A stretch of DNA of 64,000 bases from Paulinella micropora. Its lineage: Eukaryota; Cercozoa; Imbricatea; Euglyphida; Paulinellidae. The position numbers were made by a program, and so were the translations under genes. Location: contig WBZZ01002123.1 of the NCBI GenBank assembly GCA_019918135.1, positions 100,001-164,000 of the forward strand. Direction: 5' to 3'. Shown one piece after another: positions 53,448 to 64,000 of the stretch; the first letter of the stretch is position 1; each line of letters opens with the position of its first letter. Below the pieces are notes generated by a model. The model did not search any database and was not told the origin of the DNA. It saw only the letters and a program-made list of their open reading frames with translations.

Positions 53448-54497
53448 ATGGAGGCAGCGGAAACTTTCGGGGGGGGAGGACGACCACGACAGTTCACGCA
53501 AGGGGGAGGGAATCGGGCGCCAAGGCATGACAGGGGGTATAGACCACGGGGCTCGAGGTATGGGGATGGAGGATACCAGGAGCGGCGACAGGAGCGGCGA
53601 CCGCCGCAAGTGTTCCACGCAGACCGGGCGCCTCGCGGAGGGGAAAAGGTGAAGTTCGACGCGGAATTCCATAACAGGGCTTTGCCGAACACGGAATTAA
53701 AGGGGCAGCCACGGTACCCACCGGACTCAGAATTGATCGAGGGCTTCCCGAAATACACCAGGAGGGCGCTTAGGTCAAGGAACTGGGATAAAGACTCGTG
53801 TTACACGGCTTTAGCCATGCACTGGCTAGGAATCAAGGGCAACTGCCAAGTGAGCCACGGGATGAATATGTGGCACGACAACTTGGATACTTGCAGGCAG
53901 CAACACAGGGACGAGGCGTACTGGAAGTTGAAGGAGGCGGTACGACACGGAATGTGGCAATTGGGAGGGTTGGAGGACATGTTCCCTCCGGAAGAACTAC
54001 CGGCACTGAAGGATTTCAACGAGGCCAACATCAAGGCGAAGGGATGGACACGGAAGGATAGGGGTTACTACCACCGGGCAGCCAACATGCGACCCAAAAA
54101 CACGGAGGGAGAGCGACGGGAGGAAATGCGAGACTGGTATCGGAGGAACGACAACAACAGCGGGAGAGGGCCGCGGGGTGGATATCGCGATGAGTATCGG
54201 GGAGGAGGATTTCGGGGAAGTCGGGGTAATTATGCAGCGACGTCTAGACCGGGGATGGACAAACAGGTACAACCCTTGATATATGGGAAGCGGGTGTTGG
54301 GACAGACACAGGGTACAAGCGGAACACCACACTCTCATTTGCCATATGTGCATCCGGATCGACAGGGGTTGATTGCAGGGGCTCGAGCGGGAACGCAGGA
54401 GCGACAGGGACGGCCGGAGGGCGCGGGATTCATCGCGGGTACGGAACAAACAATAGAGGAGATGGAACGGGAACATGACCGCACTTGGTATATATGA
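53448..54497 (+). CDS. Arg/Gly-rich nucleocapsid-like ORF of element C
   Basis: 349 residues. Both ends are Arg/Gly-rich with RGG-type repeats (GGGGRPRQFTQGGGNR, RGPRGGYRDEYRGGGFRGS), typical of RNA-binding proteins. The middle is globular with Trp/Cys/His (SCYTALAMHWLGIKGNCQ, HGMWQLGGLEDMFPPEELP). There is no classical CCHC knuckle. A nucleocapsid role is inferred from RGG content and from position between the gag-like frames and the protease. Confidence 0.5.
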   Translation: MEAAETFGGGGRPRQFTQGGGNRAPRHDRGYRPRGSRYGDGGYQERRQERRPPQVFHADRAPRGGEKVKFDAEFHNRALPNTELKGQPRYPPDSELIEGFPKYTRRALRSRNWDKDSCYTALAMHWLGIKGNCQVSHGMNMWHDNLDTCRQQHRDEAYWKLKEAVRHGMWQLGGLEDMFPPEELPALKDFNEANIKAKGWTRKDRGYYHRAANMRPKNTEGERREEMRDWYRRNDNNSGRGPRGGYRDEYRGGGFRGSRGNYAATSRPGMDKQVQPLIYGKRVLGQTQGTSGTPHSHLPYVHPDRQGLIAGARAGTQERQGRPEGAGFIAGTEQTIEEMEREHDRTWYI

Positions 54498-55011
54498 ACA
54501 GGAGCGACCTCCGCGGCAAGAGGAAGCGCGTCCGCGCAGGTCTAACAGCGACGAGGTCGTGGGGGTTTCCACGGCAGGTGAGCCAGGAAAGAGTGAGGGG
54601 AGGTCACGAACGGGAATGGGGGTTTGACGTACGCGTATGACAGGGGAACGGAGGGCGAGGCGACGACGGCGACAGGGCGACGGATCGGGATACGGGAGCC
54701 CGGAAAGGGACGAGATGGGGAGGAGCTTGAAGACACGGGAATACCATAGGCAAAAAGAGGGGGCGGGAAGAGGAGATAGACGAGAGACAGGGAGAACGAC
54801 ATGCAAAACATCAGAAGGCAGAGGAGCGAGCATGTAGCGGATCGGGGGTACAAGGAAAAGGGTACAAAGAGGGCGAGAAGAGTGAGGGTGAGACCAAGGA
54901 GAGAGCGAGATTGGAGGGGGAGCGGGAGAGAAGTGAGGGAGAGAGGGTGGCAGAGGAAAAGAAGCGGGAAGAAAGTGAGAGAGAGAGAGGACACGAGAGC
55001 GACAACGACAA

Positions 55012-55695
55012 TTGCTGGAGACACACTGGAAGGTGAGTCAGAGGCATGAGGCGATGCGAGTGACGCCGTCGGTTAGTCAAATTAAAAGATCAAATCTCCC
55101 ACTGGCATATACTCGGGTCAAGTTGAGGAGCTTGGGAGGGGAGGTAGTCATCGCCAACGATACCATGGCGGCCATCAGCGTCATCGGCAAACACTTCTTG
55201 GATAAGCACGGGCAAGAACCATGGTTCCAGGAGCGGTTTCGGGCGACACGGGGTTGGGTGAAGGGGGTGTCGGGTACAACGGCGATGACAGGCACGATAC
55301 TGCTGTTTGATCTGGAAGGGGGGAATACATATACACACAGGTTCTGGGTCGTCCCGGCATATACAGGGGGACTCCTATGGAGCTTTGATGCGCTGAAGCG
55401 TATGCACACTCACATCGACTGTCACAGAGAAGAGGTACGGTATGGACGGGGGGGAAACGCTCCGGTATATCGAGTGGTGGAATACGACTCAGAGGAGGGA
55501 CAAGGAGACACACCGGGAGCATGGGTGACGAACGATTTCAGGGCGGCACGGATAGAGATTGAGAAGGGAGAGGAGAATAAGGCAGCGGAACAGGAGATTT
55601 TGCAATTGGAGAACACGAGGAGGAGGAAGAGGAGAGCGAGTCGGAAGATGAGTGGACGAGGGCAAGGATCGTTGCTCTGGTTGACACGAGGTTAG
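55012..55695 (+). CDS. Retropepsin-like protease region of element C
   Basis: The segment VVIANDTMAAISVIGKHFLD occupies the place and beta pattern of an aspartic protease active site, but the usual Asp-Thr/Ser-Gly is Asp-Thr-Met here. The remaining part (TGTILLFDLEGG, FWVVPAYTGGLLWSFDAL) fits the retropepsin fold, and HIDCHREEVRYG has a counterpart in element A at about 41400. Without the Gly the site may be inactive or atypical. Confidence 0.45.
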   Translation: MLETHWKVSQRHEAMRVTPSVSQIKRSNLPLAYTRVKLRSLGGEVVIANDTMAAISVIGKHFLDKHGQEPWFQERFRATRGWVKGVSGTTAMTGTILLFDLEGGNTYTHRFWVVPAYTGGLLWSFDALKRMHTHIDCHREEVRYGRGGNAPVYRVVEYDSEEGQGDTPGAWVTNDFRAARIEIEKGEENKAAEQEILQLENTRRRKRRASRKMSGRGQGSLLWLTRG

Positions 55696-55754
55696 AGTAT
55701 TTCCGGAAACAGAGGGAAGAGGCCTCGGACGGTTTTCCGAAGCACGGACGAGAT

Positions 55755-57662
55755 TTGGGATACCAACATAAGGAAATGGATACACGGGTGTTGCCTATGG
55801 CACAATATGTAGTATGCAATACGGGCAAGCCTAGCCAGGCCAAGGTGGAAATTTTGAACTTCCTGCAGGAGCGGTGGGGAAGCCAGCCCATGGTAGCGGA
55901 TTCGGTGTCCCAGATCAAGAAGACATTGAAAAATCTGCTTTCGCACGGGGATTTCACGATTATGTTTCCGGTAGGAAGGAGAACGGAGATGTGGTGGTAC
56001 GATGTGGAAGATTTTTTAATCGCGGACCCGATACCGATCCCGAGTCGCACACAGAAGTTGATAGTGGCATGTAGACTCGGCTCGAGGAAGATAGCCAGGC
56101 GGTACAGGGAGGAACTTCTGAATCGGGATCTGGCTTCCATTCGGGATGAAGCATTTACGCACATATCCGGGGACAGGACACACGCCATTCAGTATGCTAT
56201 GATGATGGACCACCTGGCAAGATTCGCGGATCAAGAGCGGAAGACACCAACCTTATATCGGTCGAGAGAGGGTTTAGACGGGGATGGAGCAGAGATAGCG
56301 GTGGATGACATACAGGGGCAAGCGACAGAGGAGCAGATCAAGGAGGAGACGGATAAGGCGAAACAGGCGTTACAGGAACAGTCGGAGACATGGGAGGGCA
56401 CTTCAGAGGAAAAGGTTGCGGCTATGGGGGTCGAAGACAACATCCAAGCCTTCGGCCCTTTGGAGGGGGGATCGGTGACAAGCCACGTGGCGGTTTTCGA
56501 ACGAGATATGGGGCAAGAGGTACCGGGGATAGGACGGCCTTCGCGGTTAAGTCATCATGAGGATCGGATTGCGAGAGAGATGACGGCGGAACTTTTGGAA
56601 AAGGGATTGATCGAGGCGCGGCTATCGGAGTATACGTCTGGCGCCGAAACCAGACGGAACGTTGCGGATGTGTATCAACTATTGGAGGATAAACGAAATC
56701 ATCAAAAAGATAGAGACGCCGGTGCCAGATGTGAGGAGGGGAATAGAGGTATACGCATTGCAGAAAGCGAAGATATACTCGACGTTGGATTTCAAGAGCG
56801 GATTCTGGCAGATTCCATTAGCGGAGGAAAGCCGCTACCTAACGGCATTCATGGTGGGGATGACAACCTACGTGTGGAAGGTTCTGCCGATGGGGTTGAA
56901 GGGGCACCGGGCATATTTCAGCAGGCGATGACAAAGATGTTGGGTGCGAATTTCCGAGACGCGGAATTTGCGGAGAAGTACGGGGATACGACGGGATACG
57001 CCTTTGCGTATTTGGACGATGTAGTCATTTTCTCGAACTCGGTAGAGGAACACATACAACATTTGCGGGACATCATGAGACGGGTCAATGCGTTCGGGTT
57101 CAGGTTGAATGCTAAGAAGTGCTACTTTTTGCAGAAGCGGATACAATATCTGGGGTACGACATTGAGAACGGGACGTGTTCAATCGCGAGGAAGAAACGG
57201 GAGGCGATTAAGGCTATGCCCTTACCAGCGACGAAATCCGACTTGCATTCTTTTGTGTCCCTGGCGCAATACTACAGCGAATTCATACCGGGGTTCGCTA
57301 CAATCGCGGAACCAATACGGCTGTTCATGAAAGAGGGCAAGTGCGGCGCGGGGAGTACGTGGCCACCAGCGGTCCACAAGGCGGTTGAAATACTAAGGAC
57401 GCATATCCTGATGGACCCGTGGAGCGAAGGGGGTACGGTTTTACAGCTTCCTAATTTCAACAAGAGTTTCATACTCGACACGGATGCGTCGGCATATGCG
57501 ATTGGGGGGGTTCTTCAACAGAGGGACGACGAGGGGCGCTTGAGACCGGTGATGTTTCTGAGCCGGCGAATGACACGGGCAGAGCAACAATACTGCACGC
57601 GGCAGAGAGAGGCATTGGCCATAGTATGGGGTTTCAAGACGAGACTATCTGTGGGGGGCTAA
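55755..57662 (+). pseudogene. Reverse transcriptase and RNase H start of element C
   Basis: N-terminal conserved spacer (IPIPSRTQKLIVACRLGS) as in element A. RT palm motif AYLDDVVIFS at about 57010. RNase H DTDASAYAIGGVLQQ at about 57480. Between about 56655 and 56915 the RT sequence is in a different frame (TLDFKSGFWQIPLAEES, KVLPMGLKG at 56662-56931), so two compensating slips lie within an otherwise long frame. The frame then ends at 57662 inside RNase H. Confidence 0.75.
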
Positions 57663-57672
57663 GGGGACGACG

Positions 57673-59334
57673 GTGCGGTCGGATCAAAATAATCTACAGT
57701 GGTTGATGTCGCAGGATCACACGGGGAGACTGGCGCGATGGCAGTTGGAGTTATCCGGATATGACTTCACCATTGAATTCATATCGGGTAAAGAAAACTG
57801 TGCGGACTACCAGTCGAGGGCTGGGGGTGCGCCGGAGGACGACAACGCGAAGGAAAAGAAGGAAGAGGCGGCAGCGGACGACAAGGTTACACGGGTGCAA
57901 CAGCAGAGTTATGGTGTCTTCGCACTGAAACCGGTGTATGACGCGGAGAAGAAGACTGGCATAAACCTGACGCGGTTTCATTTCAGGACGGCCGCAGCGG
58001 TTTTGACGGTCTTGGGCAGAATGGATTTAGAAGAGGAAGAACAGAGGGCGAATTTCGACGACTGGAAACCCATCAACGGTATGGACTATGTGACGGAGGT
58101 AGCGGAAATGCATAGAAATAGGAAGGAGGCGCAGAGGGAGGATGTGCGGTTTTATGAGGCGGCTCACGAACGATCAGTGGATTGTTGTGAGAAACACGGG
58201 TTGGAAGATGCACGACAGGGATATGAGGAAGAAATGTGGAAGGAGGCGGTCCAGGGGGAGCAAACGGAGGATGAGGTGGGGAATTTGAAACCTTTCCCGT
58301 GGCGAACCATGCCCATGGTGGGGAACATTGTGATTCCGACCAAGGCGGAAGCGGCAGCGGGTCAGACGGAGGCGAAGCCGGAACTCATGTTGCGGGACAC
58401 GCACCCAAGCCGGGTATCCTTGGAGCTGGAAAACAAGACGGAGATCAAGTTTGCGTCGGTGGACATGTTCCGCAAGCTCACGAGAGACAGTGAGGAGTGG
58501 AAGAGGTTTATTGTACACCAGGAGAACCCGACGGGGATTTCGGCGGATGGGGATATAAAGTGGCGGAAAGAGAAATACACTTACTCGGACGGGCTAATCT
58601 GTTATTTCGGGAGCGGGGCCAAGAACAAGGACGATCCGGAACGGTGGGTGGTATGGGTGCCGACAGCGTTACGGTACGCGATTCTGATAGGGGCACACAA
58701 CTGCCCTTTGCAGAGTCACCCGGGGCTGGATAGGATGAGGTGGTCTATGACTCGACGGTTCTATTGGGATACGATGGATAAGGATATCAAGAGTTTCATT
58801 TCGGGATGCGGGCCATGCCAGAGGGCGAAGACTGTCTACGACGCGAACAAGGGACTACTGGGGCGGTATGACATAACACGGGATATATTTGATACGATTC
58901 ACATCCATTACGTCGGGCCTTTACTGGAAGCGGGGGAGGGTCGATACAAGTACATCCTCACGATTATTGATCGGGCCTCTAACTACGTGATTGCAGTTCC
59001 CACGGCTGACGACACCAAGGAGACGACGGCCAAAGCACTGATTGATAACGTATTCACCCGGATCGGGGTACCCAGGAAGATCATATCGGACAGAGGAAGC
59101 TCCTTTATCAATTGGGTGTCGAACGAGCTCAGTGCATACTACAGGTTTAGATGGGATTATGTTACGGCATACAACCCTATGGCCAACGGGAAGATCGAGA
59201 GGATGCATCGTACGCTGAAGGCGTCCTTGAAGATCTATTGTCAGAACGGGCAAAGCCACATGGCCAGAGGCATTGCAAGCGTTTACCTTTGCGGTGAACA
59301 ATCTGGGTTCTTCGTCTTTGGGGGGCAGGGCTAG
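57673..59334 (+). pseudogene. RNase H end and integrase of element C, catalytic Asp lost
   Basis: Continues RNase H/tether (LSGYDFTIEFISGKENCADY), then the HHCC zinc motif (HNCPLQSHPGLDRMRWSM, CGPCQ) and integrase core. The first catalytic position reads TIHIHYVGP where element A has FIHIDHVGP, so the Asp is His here. The second Asp (ISDRGSSF) and Glu (NGKIERMHR) are kept. The frame ends early at 59334, and the integrase tail continues in another frame at 59273-59620. Confidence 0.75.
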
Positions 59335-60639
59335 ACTGTGCCCACACCAGATGGTGTTTGGCAAGGTCTTAACTACTCCACAGGACGTGATGCAACACAA
59401 GGCATTGTATCAGCCGTTGGAGCTGATGGCAGTGAGATTACGGGCCCTAGCAGAAGCGGAACAAATCGTGACTAAGCATCGGGAGGCGGCGATGCGGACG
59501 GAGGATGAGAAGGGCCAACAGAAATATAAACACGTGGAATTCCAGGAGGAGTGCTGCTATACTGCCCAAACGTTCCAGTGGGGGTCCGTATCAGATTATG
59601 AAACAAACCGCGGCCTATAATTATAAGATCAGACACCAGCGGACGAGAAAGGAACAGATAGTCCACGTCCGGCGACTGGTCAAGTTCTCGCCTTACTTGT
59701 TGGATTACGAAACGGAGCAGGATGCCTTGGAGCGGACGGCGGATCAATTTGGAAACCCACGGCCGTTATTGACACGGACGCAAAGGGCCGAGGAGATTGC
59801 GAGGCTGAGGGAGGAGGTGACGTTCGAACAGGATGCGGAGGAGAAGAAAAGATTGCAAGACGCAATAGAGGAATTGAAGACGGGTTCGCATGAGAGGGTT
59901 TCACAGAAACAAAAGCGGGATGAGGAAAAGCGGAGAGGAGGACAAGAAACGGGAAGAGGGAGGAATACAAGGTAGGGAGGGGGAAGTAGAGGGGAAAGGT
60001 GTGGGGGAGCAAGGGGGTCAGGACAGGCAAGGTACAGGAGGGCCATCGAAGCCAGAGGCACCGGAGGGGCACCTGGGGATCAAGAACGAGCGAGGTCTGT
60101 GGGTGGAGAAAGCGGCGGAGATTGATAAGATCAAATGGAAGACGGGCAAGTTCTACTTGATGATGCCGGCGGAAAAAGAGGTAAGCAATGATACACTGGA
60201 TGACTTTTATGTCATGAGGGTTCTAAGTCAGGGGGGGACGTCACGACATAAGGCGGGGAAGGGCATAACGCCGGTGATGCAGTTTTGGAGGAGTAGTGAC
60301 GAGGTAGCGGAGGAAAAGATGCGGCGGTTTGATCCGGTTTTTCTGGAAAAGGCGGGGAAGAAGCGGGAAACGTGGGATGCCACCATCAAGTTGGACGACG
60401 AGGATCATATCCCACACACCATTCAAACGAGACCGCGGTTGGTGCTGAATGTGCCGTTCGACCTCACTGAAGAGAGGCGGATACCGGCGCAGATTTGGGA
60501 CGAGATAGATGCGGAGGGATTGCCTTTCGATATTATCGGCGCTCCACCGGCAGCAGTTGGATCAAGAGGCAAGAAGCAGCCTACGACGGGTGGTCGGATG
60601 ACTCGGGCAAGAGGACGGGCACAACAAGGAACGGGGTGA
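59273..60639 (+). pseudogene. Integrase tail and C-terminal module of element C, in three frames
   Basis: 59273-59620 (SSLGGRARLCPHQMVFGK), 59505-59975 (GPYQIMKQTAAYNYKI, an SH3/chromo-like tail, then a charged helix) and 59890-60639, which ends with the module of about 170 residues shared with element A (FYLMMPAEKEVSNDTLDDF, VMQFWRSSDEV, TWDATI, TIQTRPRLVLNVPFDL). Confidence 0.7.
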
Positions 60640-61747
60640 TGAATGGGTGACGAGTGAGAGGATAGAATAGGAATGGAGAAAGATGAAAAATGAGAAAGAA
60701 GATGAGAGATGACGAGATGAGAAGATTTCAAACAGCGGGCGAATGACGGGGTGATGACGGATGATATTGGCTTCTATGCCTTGCGGGGTGATGACGGGTG
60801 TACTACGATATTGGCTTATATGACTTGCGGGTATATGAGGGAATGATAACGGTATACATGAATTGCGGGACTTTATAAGGGGGTGATGAGAATACGAATG
60901 ACTTACGAGTTCGAAGATGAATGAAGATGAGGAAGGGGGAGCGGTATACTTTTACTTTCACAGGTACGGTGACGGGCATGCGACATGCATTTTTTTCCAA
61001 CAAGGTACACATTGTGACGACGCGGGTTATACATACAAATACGGGAAGATTATTATATCCTTCAGGCTCACGGGTATAGGAATATATAATATCATGTGAC
61101 TTTACGGTGTGATGGGGGAAATATCAAACTGACATATCGGGCATAGCGGATATCGGGAAATGAATGACATACATGTCTTATGCCTGACAGGCTCATGGGG
61201 GAAACTGGGAAGCGCACTGGCACAAGACTTTATTTTATTCCGCTCTGTGACGAGCGATGATATGGAACTTTATATATTTTTCTTCTGATAACAACGGGTG
61301 AAAGGGACATACGGGTTGGGTGGGGGAATAATACGTATTGACTAATCCAGCTTAGATAGAGAGGGGTAGAATAGCGAGGGGAAGGAACACAGGGAAAAAC
61401 AAATAGGGATAGTCCATAGGATGGATAGGATAGTCGGGGGGGGGGGGGGTGGATGGCATGGTCAGAGGATAGAATAGTGAGAGGGGAGGGGGCGCGGGAC
61501 AGGGATGAGAAAGAAGAAGAAGAAAGATGACGAGAAGAAAGATGACGAGAAGAAAGATGACGAGAAGAAAGAAAAAGGGGACAACGGGCAAGTGGCAACT
61601 CTGACACTCGGGTGAGGGGGGGGGCAACAGAGTGAAAATATCATTCAGGGGGGGCTGCGAAGGGGATCGAAAGGGGACATGGACCTTTTTTGGGGGGGAG
61701 AAGGGATGGAGCAATGAATAGGGGGGGGGGGGGGGTGTATATCATTC
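60640..61747. other. Non-coding, purine-rich, possible 3' LTR of element C
   Basis: The start is purine-rich (polypurine-tract-like). A doubled GCGGGGTGATGACGG...ATATTGGCTT word occurs at about 60750-60820. G-runs are at about 61437 and 61721. No gene is seen. Confidence 0.45.
61516..61572 (+). repeat. 15 bp tandem repeat
   Basis: Nearly four copies of AAAGATGACGAGAAG. Confidence 0.85.
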
Positions 61748-61777
61748 GTGTTATTAGCACTCAGGTTCGTTTCAAGC

Positions 61778-61951
61778 ATGGCGTCTCAGAGCCGGAGGGG
61801 CCTTGGTGGGGGTAGCAAAGATCCGGGGGAGCCTTTCCTTGCCTACGTTACCTCTGGGCTGGGCGACCGGGACTACAGCGCACCGAGAGGGCATTACGAG
61901 GCTATTAAAAGCCAGAAGCATCAGTTTCGAGTCAAGTGGGATTCGGCGTGA
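61778..61951 (+). CDS. Short ORF, doubtful
   Basis: 58 residues (MASQSRRGLGGGSKDPGE start). Its end lies in the 40 bp minisatellite. It could be a first exon or chance. No family recognised. Confidence 0.15.
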   Translation: MASQSRRGLGGGSKDPGEPFLAYVTSGLGDRDYSAPRGHYEAIKSQKHQFRVKWDSA

Positions 61952-62250
61952 CCGAGACGGGGGCGGCTTCGTCAAATGGGATTCGGTGTGACCGAGACAA
62001 CCTGTCGAAGTCGCCCTCGTCTCGGTCACGCCGAATCCCACTTAACGAAGTCGCCCCCGTCTCGGTCACGCCGAATCCCATTTGACGAAGCCGCCCCCGT
62101 CTCGGTCACGCCGAATCCCATTTGACGAAGCCGCCCCCGTCTCGGTCACGCCGAATCCCATTTGACGAAGCCGCCCCCGTCTCGGTCACGCCGAATCCCA
62201 TTTGACGAAGGCGCCCCTGGATTCGGCGTGACCGAGACGGGGACGACTTC
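61935..62250. repeat. 40 bp minisatellite with inverted end copies
   Basis: Five direct copies of a 40-base unit containing GTCTCGGTCACGCCGAATCC (starts near 62019, 62059, 62099, 62139 and 62179), flanked by copies in opposite orientation at 61935-62000 and 62218-62247. It ends where the LTR begins. Confidence 0.85.
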
Positions 62251-62253
62251 AAC

Positions 62254-63290
62254 TGTACTATCCCCAACGATAGCTCAATGGAAGAGTAAGTCGGTAATAT
62301 AACCAAACACAGTCCTCAAAAAGAGAATGATGTCTCGTTATATTAGCTCAGTGACGCAAAGACAAAAAGCCGCCAAAAGACCAGGATCAAATTGACATTT
62401 CAGACGTGTCCGGCCAGACGAAATCTATAAATAAGTTTTTTACCGGATAATTCGGGGGGTGATGTCCACAGTACCCCCTCCCAATTTTTTATGGCGGAAC
62501 TTCGTTTCCGACATAATACGCTTTGAACTGATTTCTTTTCTGACTAAGATTCGTTTAGAGTTATGTATGAAGATACATCAACCCACGAATTAGCCGTTAT
62601 AAAACAACAATGATACTTGCCCCGGTACCAATCATATATATACTCTAGCACATTCAGTATCTATATTAAAATCTTCCTCTTTCTTCTGTCGATAAGATAT
62701 TTGTGCAGTATGTCCAAGTATAATGTTTTATGGTTGAGTAATAATGCAATGTCGCCATTTCCATATATATGTAATAACCGGTCGTCGGTTTCCATAAATA
62801 CATTTACTTTTTGTGAAGACATACCCTTGTATAAATCGGTATCATTTAATATAGTGTCAGGTGATCAAGCCTGACGACTATATCCGAAGTTGGGTTGAGT
62901 GCGCCCAAACCTTGCGATATGCCGATACAAGTAGAGATCGATGGAATCCGGTGTAGCAGTTCATGTTATTAATATATCAGTTCTTGATTAGACTGTAGAG
63001 TCTTTAATGAGATCATCATTCTGGTACTGATGCGGGTCGTATCCAGGAAACACCATCGCTCACTCAAATAGCGATCCCGTAACGGTGCTGTTTCGTGGCC
63101 GTCTCGTCTGTCTCTGCCGAAGCAAGAGCATAGAATGCCTATTTTTTGTCAGCTGTGTCTTGTTAATCTCTAGAAGAATGAATGCTGTAGTAGCTTTAAC
63201 ATTTTTAAGTAAGGTTGTCGGGACGATATTGGATCAATGCTATGTTCGCAATCGATCAGGTCCACAATACTTCTAGAAAAAAAAAATACT
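62254..63290 (-). repeat. LTR of a second element-A family member
   Basis: About 1.04 kb starting TGTACTATCCCC. It is uninterrupted and matches, in order, the three LTR pieces at 29792, 32801 and 35933. It is the 3' LTR of a minus-strand element whose coding part begins at about 63291. Confidence 0.7.
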
Positions 63291-64000
63291 TACTATAGAC
63301 GCCGTTCACGCGCGCGGACTCCTTTACCTGGTGGAGGACCTCCAACCAAAGTTAAGTCCAAGGTAGACTGTTCGAGGACGTCCCAAATTTTGTGAGGGAT
63401 TGCGCCTTGTGCCAAGTCAAAAGGAATGTCTAGCACCCCTCGTGGTAGTGCTTGTATGGTCCACGCGGTATGATCTTTATCTGTAGGAGATATGGTATCA
63501 TCCCATATCTCAAGTTTCTTGGCGTCTTTATATACTGGAAGGTATTGTCTTACCTTAGGATCTTCTACTGGATCCAGACTCCTCCAGAAATGTAAGACTG
63601 GTTGAAATGATTTGTGCCGCAGTCGAAATTCGGTTCGATCGCGTATGGCGTTTGTGAGGTACTGCCATGACTCTCATGAGATATAGATCTGAGAGCGTGT
63701 CATCGGCTACATCACCACCGGTGCATGTTGGACCGCAGGCTTCACCAAGTAAAAAGCGTCTTTGGCCCATGAAATATGTCCACTCGCATCTCCTTCTTTC
63801 CAACTAGGGTGAACGAGAGTGTCATTGCCCGCGCGAGGGTCTTGATCTCCGTCATCGCTCCCCTCTTGATGGACTCTTTGCGAACGTGCCGTCCTTATCG
63901 CCTTTCTCGGTCGGTCGTAGATAAGGTCATTTTGCGCTCTCCTTATTTGCGCCTCCGTGAACTTTTCTTCCGGCACGTTCGACTCCCCCTTTTGTGGGTC
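63291..64000 (-). pseudogene. C-terminal end of gypsy pol, element-A family, runs off the edge
   Basis: Two overlapping frames (63555-63803 and 63707-63976) and sequence to 63291 match the last about 230 residues of the pol at 36424: DTLSDLYLMRV, PEEKFTEAQIRRAQNDLI, and minus-strand codons for the PPGK-like end. At least one slip lies near 63640-63720. The rest lies beyond the window. Confidence 0.7.

Larger units (their letters stand above)
48928..60639 (+). mobile_element. Gypsy-type retroelement C with multi-ORF gag region, decayed
   Basis: A chain of plus-strand frames: tandem charged gag-like ORFs, an Arg/Gly-rich nucleocapsid-like ORF, protease-like, RT, RNase H, integrase and the same C-terminal module as element A. 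The plus strand is strongly purine-rich throughout. Many frame slips are present. LTRs were not identified by eye. Confidence 0.75.

Noticed and set aside
47430..61740. LTR pair for element C
   Set aside because: No direct repeat between the 5' and 3' sides could be matched by eye. A computed self-alignment is needed.
61935..62250. CRISPR array
   Set aside because: Units of 40 bases are directly adjacent without unique spacers, and the setting is eukaryotic.

Overview
The window looks like nuclear DNA of a transposon-rich microbial eukaryote. I cannot name the host. The eukaryotic evidence is a leucine-rich-repeat gene end, a tRNA-derived SINE family with (ATT)n tails, a piggyBac-type element with a probable intron, several Ty3/gypsy retroelements, many microsatellites, and a Maverick/Polinton-type integrated DNA virus. 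Most large intact reading frames belong to mobile elements, and TAA, TAG and TGA behave as ordinary stops in the intact genes.

Layout: 1-422 is the 3' end of an LRR gene. 423-2586 is non-coding and holds an old repeat fragment. 2587-23614 is a complete 21 kb Polinton/Maverick provirus with 80 bp terminal inverted repeats and a 6 bp target duplication (GGTTTG on both sides). It carries a retroviral-type integrase, a phage-like trimeric fibre with an S74 chaperone domain, a FtsK/HerA-type packaging ATPase, an adenain-type protease, penton and double-jelly-roll capsid proteins, a lipase, a protein-primed family B DNA polymerase, an AP2-like/zinc-finger protein and several unknown virion or regulatory proteins. 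Integration and replication genes sit at the two ends on the minus strand. The morphogenesis genes form a mostly plus-strand block in the middle. Several genes share an AT-rich upstream motif close to the start codon, and GC-rich hairpins sit at several gene ends, giving it a virophage-like look. Integrase, fibre, ATPase, polymerase and one acidic protein carry single-base frame breaks, several at homopolymers. The copy is therefore either freshly decaying or affected by assembly errors.

23615-29791 is non-coding. It holds microsatellites, a near-perfect 2.0 kb head-to-tail duplication with an 860 bp polypurine tract in each copy, and a diverged inverted arm. 29792-41568 is a 5'-truncated minus-strand gypsy element (A) whose 3' LTR is split twice: by a 2.9 kb piggyBac-type element (29878-32800) and by an array of ATT-tailed SINE-like units (33368-35932). 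41640-43058 is an unrecognised minus-strand frame. 43253-46048 is a 5'-truncated plus-strand gypsy fragment of another lineage. 48928-60639 is a third, plus-strand gypsy-like element (C) with an unusual multi-ORF gag region and strong purine bias. It is related to element A but broken in many places. 61935-62250 is a palindromic 40 bp minisatellite. 62254-64000 is the LTR and 3' end of a second element of the A family, running off the edge.

The LTR at 62254 and the repeat at 1491 act as empty-site references. They let the order of nested insertions around 29.7-36.4 kb be read directly.
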